Shown one piece after another: positions 16,652 to 24,291 of a DNA stretch of 60,273 nt. The DNA is from Opitutaceae bacterium (GTDB lineage: Bacteria > Verrucomicrobiota > Verrucomicrobiia > Opitutales > Opitutaceae), in NCBI GenBank assembly GCA_003151495.1, contig PLXR01000018.1:1-60273 (forward strand), read 5' to 3'. Below the pieces are notes generated by a model. That model worked only from the letters and a program-made list of their open reading frames with translations, was not told the DNA's origin and made no database searches. Within the stretch, counting starts at the first letter, position 1; each line of letters begins with the position of its first letter. Made by a program: the position numbers and the translations under genes.

Positions 16652-17011
16652 TCAGGGGTGGAACTGCTCGCAGACAATCTTCCCGTCGGCCACAAGGTAG
16701 ATGCACAATTCGGTGATCGTTGTGCGCCCCCTCCCCTTCATCGTCGCGTCCAGGCTCATCGTGCAGGCGAACGAGCTCACTGACACCACGGGATCAGACA
16801 CCTTCATGGAATGGACCGTCTCGAGCGCCGACGTAAACCCGCGGCCCTTCTCGATGATGGCGGCTAGGCCCTTGGTCTCCTTGGGAGCCATCGGTGTCGC
16901 CTCGGGCTCAATGCTAACCGCATCATTCGAGAAAAGTGCCTTTTGGGCATCCTCGAATTTCCCTAGCCGGCAATACGATACAAGTTTTTGGGCTATTTCA
17001 TTTGTGGTCAT
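16652..17011 (-). CDS. SnoaL/NTF2-like small protein
   Basis: 119 residues from the ATG reading MTTNEIAQKLVSYCRLG. Features of the NTF2-like fold: an N-terminal helix pair (K-L-V-S-Y-C-R-L-G-K-F-E-D-A-Q-K-A-L-F) and C-terminal strands T-T-I-T-E-L-C-I-Y-L-V-A-D-G-K-I-V-C-E-Q-F. The family includes cyclases, isomerases and ligand-binding domains. No catalytic role can be assigned and no operon partner is clear. Confidence 0.65.
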   Translation of the reverse strand: MTTNEIAQKLVSYCRLGKFEDAQKALFSNDAVSIEPEATPMAPKETKGLAAIIEKGRGFTSALETVHSMKVSDPVVSVSSFACTMSLDATMKGRGRTTITELCIYLVADGKIVCEQFHP

Positions 17012-17257
17012 AACCTTGGGTGTTGGAGTCAATTTGCGATCTGCCTCGAGCATACACCTTGACGATGGGCTCGGTCTACCGGGAAACTCCAATGACGTGA
17101 GATTTCCTGGTGCCGTGTGCCGTGCCGACGACGAATGAGGTCCGAGGCGGCAGATTCCCCCCGACTCTGCCTTTGGCCGAAAGACGCTTCAATCTGATGC
17201 CAAGTCTTGTTAAAGCCGCTGACTTTCGACCAGAGGATGCGTCAATTGAGAGATGAT

Positions 17258-17752
17258 ATGAACCAACGCGCATTCCTGACGATTGGATTGGCTTGCCTGC
17301 TCGTTTGCCTCACCGGACCAAGGATCAAGGCAGGAGATGCCCCGGCAACCGGGCCTGTGGGTCAGGCGATCATCTACTTCTCTTTTGCTCCGTGGGACGG
17401 CGCTGCCTACGCCATGGAGATCCCGCTGGAACACGCGGATGAAACCCTCCACCCCATCATCCGCATCAATATCTGGGGGTATCCCGAGTTCCCGGAACCG
17501 AAGACCATTCATTTTTCGGGGAAGGAGGATCCCGGGGGAGGGCCCACAAAGGGTGAAGGGCGCGCGCTTTTTCAATCCGATCTCAACAAATCAATGCCTG
17601 AGCGCTTGGCGGGTTCGATTTCGTTTGAAGTCCTGAAGCATGACGGCCCGGTTTCAGGGAGTTATGAATTCGCTACGCTGGATGGGAGGAAAAGGTTCAA
17701 GGCCAGCTTCCAGGCGGCATGGGGCAACAAGCCGGCGAAGGTCATCCGATGA
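17258..17752 (+). CDS. Secreted protein of unknown function
   Basis: 164 residues from the ATG reading MNQRAFLTIGLACLLVCLTG, a clear signal peptide preceded by GAGAG. The mature part is beta-rich and acidic, with I-I-Y-F-S-F-A-P-W-D-G-A-A-Y and K-E-D-P-G-G-G-P-T-K-G-E. It ends in alternating strands (S-G-S-Y-E-F-A-T-L-D-G-R-K-R-F-K-A-S-F), like small periplasmic beta-sandwich proteins. No family is recognised. It converges on orphan permease 2. Confidence 0.6.
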   Translation: MNQRAFLTIGLACLLVCLTGPRIKAGDAPATGPVGQAIIYFSFAPWDGAAYAMEIPLEHADETLHPIIRINIWGYPEFPEPKTIHFSGKEDPGGGPTKGEGRALFQSDLNKSMPERLAGSISFEVLKHDGPVSGSYEFATLDGRKRFKASFQAAWGNKPAKVIR

Positions 17753-17801
17753 CTTGACCTTGGGTGGGACGTAGGGGGTTTCCCTGACTGGGCCGCCCCC
17801 T

Positions 17802-20216
17802 CTAGTCGATCCGGAGGGCCTCGGTGGGGGCGATGCGGGAGGCCCGCCGCGCGGGGATCCAGCAGGCAAGAAGCCCGATTCCCAGGAGGAGGGCCACGAC
17901 CACGGCGAAGATCACGGGATCCCCCGTCGAGGAGATGACCGGGAGGCTGTCCATGAGGCGCGTGGCGGCTATGGCCCCCGCAAGCCCGATCGCGAGGCCG
18001 ACCGCCAGCTGGAGGAGGCCGCGGGCCAGGACAAGCTGGACGACCTTCCACGCCGAGGCGCCGAGCGCCATCCTTATCCCGATTTCCCGGGTCCTCCGGG
18101 AGGTGGACTGGGCGACGACGGCGTAGATGCCGACGGAGGCGATGAGGAGCGCGATGACGGCGAAGAGCAGGAATAGGGAGCCGAAGACCCTCAGGAACCA
18201 GTTCTCGTGCGCGATCGCGGCGGGAAGAGTTCTGACCTCGAAGATCGGGAGGTCCGGGTCCATATCCTGGACGGCGGCCCGGACCGATGCGGTTAGGCCT
18301 GCGGGGTCGCCGCTGGCCCGAAGCATGATCCCCAGCCATGCCCAGGGTTCCTGGCGGTCGGTCAGGTAGACGAGCGGGGGCGGACTCTTGTCCTGGACGT
18401 TTTGCGCAATGTTGCCGCATACGCCGACAACGGTGTTCCAGGCTGCGGGTTTCCCGTCTGTGATGAAGCGGAAGCGCCTCCCGACCGGTGAATCCTTCGG
18501 CCAGTAGCGGGAGGCAAAGTCCCGGGTCACGACCGCCGCCTCCTTGCCCTCAAGGCCGTCGGTCTCGTTGAAGGAGCGGCCCAGCTGGACGGGAAGGCCG
18601 ATCACCGGGAGATAGTTCGGGGATGCGAACACCGCCGACGCCCGCGGGGGGTGTTTCGGGTCCGGGTTGGGGACGCCCTCGACCTCGATGTCCCGGTACT
18701 GGGAACCGAGGCCGGGCATATCCGAGGCGAGCGCGGCCTGGGTGACGCCCGGGAGGCGGGCGAGGCGTTCCATCAGGGCGTCGTGCATCTTGCGACGGGA
18801 CTCGACGGTCTCGTAGCGCTCGCCCTTTTCATCGGGGAGGCGCACCCGGGCCGTGAAGATATGCTCCGCGGGGACGAAGGGGTTGATCCGCTGGACCTCA
18901 ATGAAGCCCTTGATCATGACCCCGGCCCCGGCGAGGAGGACGACGGTGAGCGCAAACTGGAACACGACGAGGATGCCCGACAGGCGTCCCGCGCCCCGGG
19001 TGCCGCCGACCGTTCCGTCCTTGAGCGCGGTGTTCAGGTCGACGCGCGAGGCCCGGAGCGCGGGCACGATCCCGAACACAAGCCCTGTCCCGATCGAGAG
19101 CGCGGCAAAATACGCGAACGACCTCCAGTCCATCGTGAATTGGATCCAATAGGGCTTGCCGACGTCCTGGGTCGCCCGGTCAAAGGCATGGATGCCAAAC
19201 TGGGCGAGATAGAGGCCGAGGACGCCGCCGATGACGGAGAGAAGGACGCTCTCGACTAGGAGCTGGCGGACGATCTGCCAGCGGGACGCGCCGAGGGCCG
19301 CCCTGACGGCGATCTCGCGGCTCCTCGCGAGCGACCGCGAGAGCATCATGTTGGCCACGTTCGCGCAGGCGATCAGCAGCACAAACCCGACTGCGCCCAG
19401 CATGAGGAGAAAGATGAGCTTTACTGGGCCGCCGTTGAAGGCCTCGTGGAAGGTCTGGACGAGCGGGACCATGTCCTTCTCGGCCACGGGGAACGCCTTC
19501 TCCATGCGGGAGGAGATGAGCCCCAGGTCGCCCTGCGCGGCATCGGTCCCCGTATGGGGGGCCAGGAGACCGAAGACCATCAGGTCCCGGTGGGTACGGT
19601 CCTCCCGCTCCTTGGTGGGGATGAGAGCTGTCCACAGGTACTGTTCGCTCGGGAAAAGGAAGCCCTCGGGCATCACCCCGATGATTGTGGCCGGTGACCC
19701 GTTCATGTGGACCACGCGCCCTATGACATCGGGCGAGCCGAGGTATCGCGACTGCCAGACGTTGTAGCTCAGGAGGACGACCGGGGCCGCGCCGGGCTGG
19801 CAGTCGGCTGCGGTGACTCCCCGGCCTAGGATCGGGTGGGTCCTGAGCATCTCAAAGAGCCCGGCCGTTACCGCGTCCGTGCTGTACCGTTCGGGCGGGA
19901 TCCCTTTCTCACTCAGGATGGTCTGGACGTGGTACGAGGCCTCCAGGCCCGAGAGGGACTTCATCTGCTCCCGGTACTCGCGGAATGCGGGGAGTGACAC
20001 GCCCATGCGGTCGGCGGGGCTCTTCGTGTCGTGCTCCGTGACGAGGACCAGGCGCTCTCCGCCGGGGATCGGCACCGGCTTGAAGAGCACGGCGTTCACA
20101 AGGGTGAAAACGGTCGTGTTGACGCCCATGCACAGGGCGAGCGTCGCAATGACCGCGGCTGAGAACCACGGATGGGAGGCGATCATCCGGAGGGCGAATC
20201 GAAGGTCGGTGAGCAT
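17802..20216 (-). CDS. Orphan MacB/FtsX-type permease (ADOP family), copy 2
   Basis: 804 residues from the ATG reading MLTDLRFALRMIASHPWFSA, the conserved beginning of the first transmembrane unit; a longer frame extends 35 codons upstream without family similarity. Two MacB-periplasmic plus FtsX units follow; the second core has S-R-R-T-R-E-I-G-I-R-M-A-L-G-A and the end reads R-I-A-P-T-E-A-L-R-I-D. Unlike copies 1 and 3 it lacks the soluble N-terminal helical domain, and no PadR gene or AGACGTTCT motif precedes it. No ATPase gene is nearby. Confidence 0.85.
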   Translation of the reverse strand: MLTDLRFALRMIASHPWFSAAVIATLALCMGVNTTVFTLVNAVLFKPVPIPGGERLVLVTEHDTKSPADRMGVSLPAFREYREQMKSLSGLEASYHVQTILSEKGIPPERYSTDAVTAGLFEMLRTHPILGRGVTAADCQPGAAPVVLLSYNVWQSRYLGSPDVIGRVVHMNGSPATIIGVMPEGFLFPSEQYLWTALIPTKEREDRTHRDLMVFGLLAPHTGTDAAQGDLGLISSRMEKAFPVAEKDMVPLVQTFHEAFNGGPVKLIFLLMLGAVGFVLLIACANVANMMLSRSLARSREIAVRAALGASRWQIVRQLLVESVLLSVIGGVLGLYLAQFGIHAFDRATQDVGKPYWIQFTMDWRSFAYFAALSIGTGLVFGIVPALRASRVDLNTALKDGTVGGTRGAGRLSGILVVFQFALTVVLLAGAGVMIKGFIEVQRINPFVPAEHIFTARVRLPDEKGERYETVESRRKMHDALMERLARLPGVTQAALASDMPGLGSQYRDIEVEGVPNPDPKHPPRASAVFASPNYLPVIGLPVQLGRSFNETDGLEGKEAAVVTRDFASRYWPKDSPVGRRFRFITDGKPAAWNTVVGVCGNIAQNVQDKSPPPLVYLTDRQEPWAWLGIMLRASGDPAGLTASVRAAVQDMDPDLPIFEVRTLPAAIAHENWFLRVFGSLFLLFAVIALLIASVGIYAVVAQSTSRRTREIGIRMALGASAWKVVQLVLARGLLQLAVGLAIGLAGAIAATRLMDSLPVISSTGDPVIFAVVVALLLGIGLLACWIPARRASRIAPTEALRID

Positions 20217-20425
20217 GGAAAATCGGAGTGAAGCGGGCCGCCTCGACCCTTCGGGTCGCAGTTCGCGTGCCATCGGGCGATTGAACCGCAAGATGCATCG
20301 GGTTATACCGTTACGGAACAATCAAGATTGGGCCGAAAGCCGCGGTTTCCCGAAAATGAGACTCCCCCATCCCACCGTTGGGAACCGGCCCTTGGGCACG
20401 TCGGGCGACTTCTTGCATCCCCGCT

Positions 20426-21292
20426 TTACTGGGAGAATAGAATCGGGACGTCGACCTTGGTCTCCACGGGATATCCATCCCTCACCCTCGGCAGGAAGCG
20501 CCAGAGCCGGACAGCCCGCAAAGCCGCATCGCCGAACGCCGGGTCCGTCGCGCGCTTCACAAGCGGATCGTAGACTTCGCCGTTCGCGCCGATGCGGACC
20601 GAGACGATTGCCTGACCCTTGAGGTTGGCCTTCTTCAATTCGGGCGGATACACGGGCGCCGGCCCGAAGAAGAACTTGGGACCGGCGTCTTTCACATCCT
20701 TTATCCTGGATGCGACCATGCGGTTCATGGCCATCTCGCTTTCGCCGAACGGGAGCATGGATTGCATCACCTCGGCCCCTCCCGAGAAGAGGTGGACGGT
20801 ATAGCGCCCCGATCCAATGGGTGTGCTCATAGGGACGACTATCGAGACCCCCTTTGTCCTGCCGGGCTCGAGCGTTCCGACTCCCCAGAGGAAGAGGGTC
20901 ATTCCCGCCTGCTCGGACTCCAGCGCGATCACGACGAACATGTCCGCCAGCCTGCGATCGCTCTCGAAGTCGGCATTGAAGTGGAAGTCGTTGTTGAATT
21001 GCCCCTCGCCATTCCGCGTCGAGTTGGAGGTCGTCCGCACGCTCACGTTGCGCACCGTGACGTAGAACGGCGCGAATTCGGGCACCTCCCTCAACGCGAA
21101 GCCGTGGGGTGTGATCGGCACGACCTTGTCCTCCATTTGGACAAGCGGCGTGGTGCCGTTTGCGCCGCACACGAGGAACATCTTGCCGCCGTCCTCGGCG
21201 ACAAGCACATGCTGGGCGGCGACGGGGCCTGCAAAAAGCTGAAGGAAGACCAGCGACAGGGCGAAGGGCCGAAGGCCATGGGCAGCATTCAC
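20426..21292 (-). CDS. Secreted protein with C-terminal TonB domain
   Basis: 288 residues. A signal sequence (FALSLVFLQLFAGPVAAQ) is followed by a unique beta-rich middle domain. The last 90 residues form a TonB C-terminal domain: P-V-Y-P-P-E-L-K-K-A-N-L-K-G-Q-A, then I-G-A-N-G-E-V-Y-D, then A-L-R-A-V-R-L-W-R-F-L-P, with a final P-I-L-F-S. It lacks the long N-terminal membrane anchor and Pro-rich arm of a classical energy transducer, so it may have a periplasmic role other than driving TonB-dependent receptors. No exbB/exbD is nearby. Confidence 0.75.
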   Translation of the reverse strand: MNAAHGLRPFALSLVFLQLFAGPVAAQHVLVAEDGGKMFLVCGANGTTPLVQMEDKVVPITPHGFALREVPEFAPFYVTVRNVSVRTTSNSTRNGEGQFNNDFHFNADFESDRRLADMFVVIALESEQAGMTLFLWGVGTLEPGRTKGVSIVVPMSTPIGSGRYTVHLFSGGAEVMQSMLPFGESEMAMNRMVASRIKDVKDAGPKFFFGPAPVYPPELKKANLKGQAIVSVRIGANGEVYDPLVKRATDPAFGDAALRAVRLWRFLPRVRDGYPVETKVDVPILFSQ

Positions 21293-21566
21293 TTCCCCAG
21301 GATGCTCCCGCAGCGGGCATCCGAGGCAACTTTAATGCTGTTCCCGCGGGGAGGCATGCCCGACCGGGCGGGCGCCGGGCTTCCCACGCGGACTCGCAGA
21401 GCTGCCGGCACATAATATTGCGGATTCAAAGCCCTAATTCCCAGGCGTCGTTGCCCGTCATCGGTGCTCACGAGTGGACAATCTTCGAATGTCGCTGCAA
21501 TTTCGCCCATGACCCTGACACGCGCCCGCTCCCTGGGCCCGTGAAGGGATCGGAGCGCGACCCCCA

Positions 21567-22049
21567 ATGCCCGACACCATTGACTTCAACCTGAATGGGC
21601 AGCCGGTGCGGGTTAGCGCCGAAGCCGGAAGGGACCTGCTCTGGGTGCTCCGCACGGACCTCGGGCTGACGGGCCCGAAATACGGCTGCGGCATCAGCCA
21701 GTGCGGCGCCTGCACGGTCCTTGTCGACGGCCGCGCGATCAGGTCCTGCTCGGTTCCCCTCAAGTCGGTCAAGGGCAAGAGCGTGGTGACCATAGAGGGC
21801 CTCGCAGCGGAGGGCCGGCTGCATCCGGTGCAGGAGGCCTTCATCGCGCATGATGCGCTCCAGTGCGGATTCTGCACCTCGGGCATGATCATGACGGCCT
21901 GCGATTTCCTGCGGAAGCACCCCAAGCCGACCCGCGACCAGGTCATTGCTGGGATGGACGACAACCTCTGCCGCTGCGGCGCGCATGTGCGCATCGTCGA
22001 CGCGATCATGGAGGCTGCCTCCGCCATGGCCGGAAGGACCCCGTCATGA
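21567..22049 (+). CDS. 2Fe-2S subunit of a molybdenum hydroxylase (isoquinoline 1-oxidoreductase alpha type)
   Basis: 160-residue small subunit carrying two 2Fe-2S clusters. The plant-type ferredoxin cluster uses Cys41, 46, 49 and 61 (YGCGISQCGACTVLVDG). The second, xanthine-oxidase-type cluster uses Cys100, 103, 135 and 137 (QCGFCTSGMIM and NLCRCGAH). It passes electrons from the molybdenum site to an acceptor. It overlaps the large-subunit gene by 4 bp. No FAD-binding subunit follows, as in IorAB-type enzymes that use other acceptors. Confidence 0.93.
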   Translation: MPDTIDFNLNGQPVRVSAEAGRDLLWVLRTDLGLTGPKYGCGISQCGACTVLVDGRAIRSCSVPLKSVKGKSVVTIEGLAAEGRLHPVQEAFIAHDALQCGFCTSGMIMTACDFLRKHPKPTRDQVIAGMDDNLCRCGAHVRIVDAIMEAASAMAGRTPS

Positions 22050-24226
22050 CCCTCCGATCCAAACAGGGTCCGCAGGGCGGTCCGGCATCCGGGAAGTGGG
22101 CGGACGCCGACCTCCCCACGCGACGCGAGTTCCTCAGGCGATTCGGGACGGGCCTGCTGGTTTGGGTCGTCCTCCGGGACACCGCCGGGGCCGAGGAGTC
22201 CGAGGCGGCTCATCCGGTCAAGGTCAGGCCCAAGCCCGAGGGGGACTTCAACGCGTTCCTGAGCATCGGCGAGGACGGCCATGTCACCTGCTTCACCGGG
22301 AAGATAGAGATGGGCCAGGGCCCGGTCACCTCGCTGCCCCAGATGCTCGCGGAGGAGCTCGATGTCTCGATGGACGACGTGAGCATCGTCATGGGGGACA
22401 CCGAGCTGTGCCCCTTCGACCAGGGAACTTGGGGATCCATGACCACGAGCGTTTTCGGGAAGGTCTGGCGCGCGGCGGCGGCCGAGGCCAGGGCGGTGCT
22501 GATGGATCTCGCCGCGGCAAGCCTACAGGTCCCGGTCTCCCAGCTTACCGCGCGCGACGGTGTGGTCACCGACTCCAAGGATGCGACGAGGAAGGTGACC
22601 TACGGGCAGCTGACGCAGGGGAGAAGGATCGAACGGCGCGTTTCAGTGAATTCGGACCTGAAAGCCCCGGGACAGTTTAGGGTCATCGGTAAGCCGCTCC
22701 TGCGCAGGGATTCGCGCGACAAGGTGACCGGCAAGGCGAAATACGCAGGGGACATGCGCCTGCCCGGGATGCTCTACGCCAGCATCCTGCGGCCCCCGGC
22801 CTCCGGTGCGACGCTCAGGAGCGCCGACACCTCGGCCGCCCGGAAAATCGACGGCGTCGTGGTGGTCGAGCAGCCCGGCTTGGTGGCAGTCCTGCACGAG
22901 CTTCCCGACGTCGCGGCGGACGCCCTGGGGAAGGTCAAGGCCGAGTTTGAGCCCTCGCCGTCGAGGCTCGACGACAAGACCATCTATGCCCACCTGCAGA
23001 AGGCGGAGGTTGAGCCGAGGATCTCGACCCAGGGCGGCGACATTTCGACGGGCGCCGCCCGCGCCGTGCGGCGCCACGATGCGACTTACCTTGGCGGCTA
23101 CGTAGCCCACGCCGCGATGGAGACCCACGCGGCCCTCGCGCATGTCGAGGGCGGGAAGGCCACGGTCTGGGCCTCCACCCAGAACCCCTTCGGGGCGCGC
23201 GAGGAGATTGCCAACGAACTCGGCCTGCCCATCCCTAGCGTCCGGGTCATCACGCCCTTCGTGGGGGGCGGATTCGGGGGCAAGTCCTTCAACCTGCAGG
23301 CGGTCGAGGCCGCGAGGCTTTCCAAGGCCACGGGGCGCCCCGTCCAGGTGATGTGGACGCGCGAGGAGGAATTTTTCAACGACACGTTCAGGCCGGCCTC
23401 CGTGATCAACATCAAGTCCGGGCTCGACGCGGACGGAAGGATCGCATTCTGGGACTACGAGGTTCGCTTTGCGGGCGACCGAGCGTCGGAACGCCTCTAC
23501 GACATCCCGGACCATCGGACGCTGGCGGTCGGCGGTTTCTCGGGTCCGCCGGGAATCCATCCCTTCCAGGTCGGGGCCTGGCGCGCGCCCGGCTCCAGCA
23601 ACAACGCCTTCGCCCGCGAGTCCCACGTGGACCAGCTTGCGTCGATTGCCGGCATCGACCCGATCGAGTTCCGGCTCCGCCAGCTCAAGGATGCGCGGAT
23701 GGAGCGCGTGCTGAAGGCCGCCGCCGAGAAATGGGGGTGGACGCCCGGGAAATCCCCCAGCCGCCGAGGCCTTGGCATCGCCTGCGGCGCGGATGCGGGC
23801 AGCTACGTGGCCGCCATCGCCGAGGTCGGGGTGGAACCGAAGTCGGGCATTATCACGGTGAAGCGCGTCCTCTGGGTGCAGGAGATGGGCCTGGTGATCA
23901 ACCCCGCGGGCGCGAAGATCCAGATGGAGGGCGGGATCACGATGGGCCTCGGCTACGCGCTGTCCGAGGAGATGCACTTCAAGGACGGGGTGCTCCGCGA
24001 GACGAATTTCGACACCTATGGGCTGCCCCGCTTCTCGCAGGTGCCGAGGATTGAGACCGTGATCCTCGATGCGGGCGATTCCCCGTCATATGGGGGCGGC
24101 GAGCCCGCCATCATCCTCACCGGAGCGGTCATCGCCAACGCCGTCCACGACGCGACGGGCGTCCGGCTGCTCGAGCTGCCCATGTCGCCGGACCGGGTAC
24201 TTGCCGCAATCGCCGCGAAGGCGTAG
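22046..24226 (+). CDS. Molybdopterin-binding subunit of a molybdenum hydroxylase (isoquinoline 1-oxidoreductase beta type)
   Basis: 726-residue catalytic subunit starting at the ATGA overlap with the 2Fe-2S gene. The N-terminus has a twin-arginine signal (T-R-R-E-F-L-R-R-F-G-T-G-L-L), so the complex is probably exported folded. Key motifs: G-K-I-E-M-G-Q-G, the molybdopterin segment P-F-V-G-G-G-F-G-G-K-S, G-A-W-R-A-P-G-S-S-N-N, and the catalytic glutamate in G-G-G-E-P-A near the C-terminus. Such enzymes hydroxylate N-heterocycles or oxidise aldehydes; the substrate is open. Cofactor-insertion genes are not in the window. Confidence 0.92.
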   Translation: MTLRSKQGPQGGPASGKWADADLPTRREFLRRFGTGLLVWVVLRDTAGAEESEAAHPVKVRPKPEGDFNAFLSIGEDGHVTCFTGKIEMGQGPVTSLPQMLAEELDVSMDDVSIVMGDTELCPFDQGTWGSMTTSVFGKVWRAAAAEARAVLMDLAAASLQVPVSQLTARDGVVTDSKDATRKVTYGQLTQGRRIERRVSVNSDLKAPGQFRVIGKPLLRRDSRDKVTGKAKYAGDMRLPGMLYASILRPPASGATLRSADTSAARKIDGVVVVEQPGLVAVLHELPDVAADALGKVKAEFEPSPSRLDDKTIYAHLQKAEVEPRISTQGGDISTGAARAVRRHDATYLGGYVAHAAMETHAALAHVEGGKATVWASTQNPFGAREEIANELGLPIPSVRVITPFVGGGFGGKSFNLQAVEAARLSKATGRPVQVMWTREEEFFNDTFRPASVINIKSGLDADGRIAFWDYEVRFAGDRASERLYDIPDHRTLAVGGFSGPPGIHPFQVGAWRAPGSSNNAFARESHVDQLASIAGIDPIEFRLRQLKDARMERVLKAAAEKWGWTPGKSPSRRGLGIACGADAGSYVAAIAEVGVEPKSGIITVKRVLWVQEMGLVINPAGAKIQMEGGITMGLGYALSEEMHFKDGVLRETNFDTYGLPRFSQVPRIETVILDAGDSPSYGGGEPAIILTGAVIANAVHDATGVRLLELPMSPDRVLAAIAAKA

Positions 24227-24251
24227 GCAGGCCGCCCACCGCGGGGCCTAC
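24223..24251. terminator. Hairpin between convergent genes, possible terminator
   Basis: GTAGGC (24223-24228, containing the TAG stop of the molybdopterin subunit) pairs with GCCTAC (24246-24251), and an inner CCGC/GCGG can also pair. There is no clear T-tract, so this is weak evidence. Confidence 0.3.
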
Positions 24252-24291
24252 CCTGGGACGGGCCGGCCCTTTGAATCGCGGGCAGACGGTA

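Noticed and set aside
20217-20425. AGACGTTCT-like operator before orphan permease 2
   Set aside because: Not present; this permease also lacks a PadR gene.
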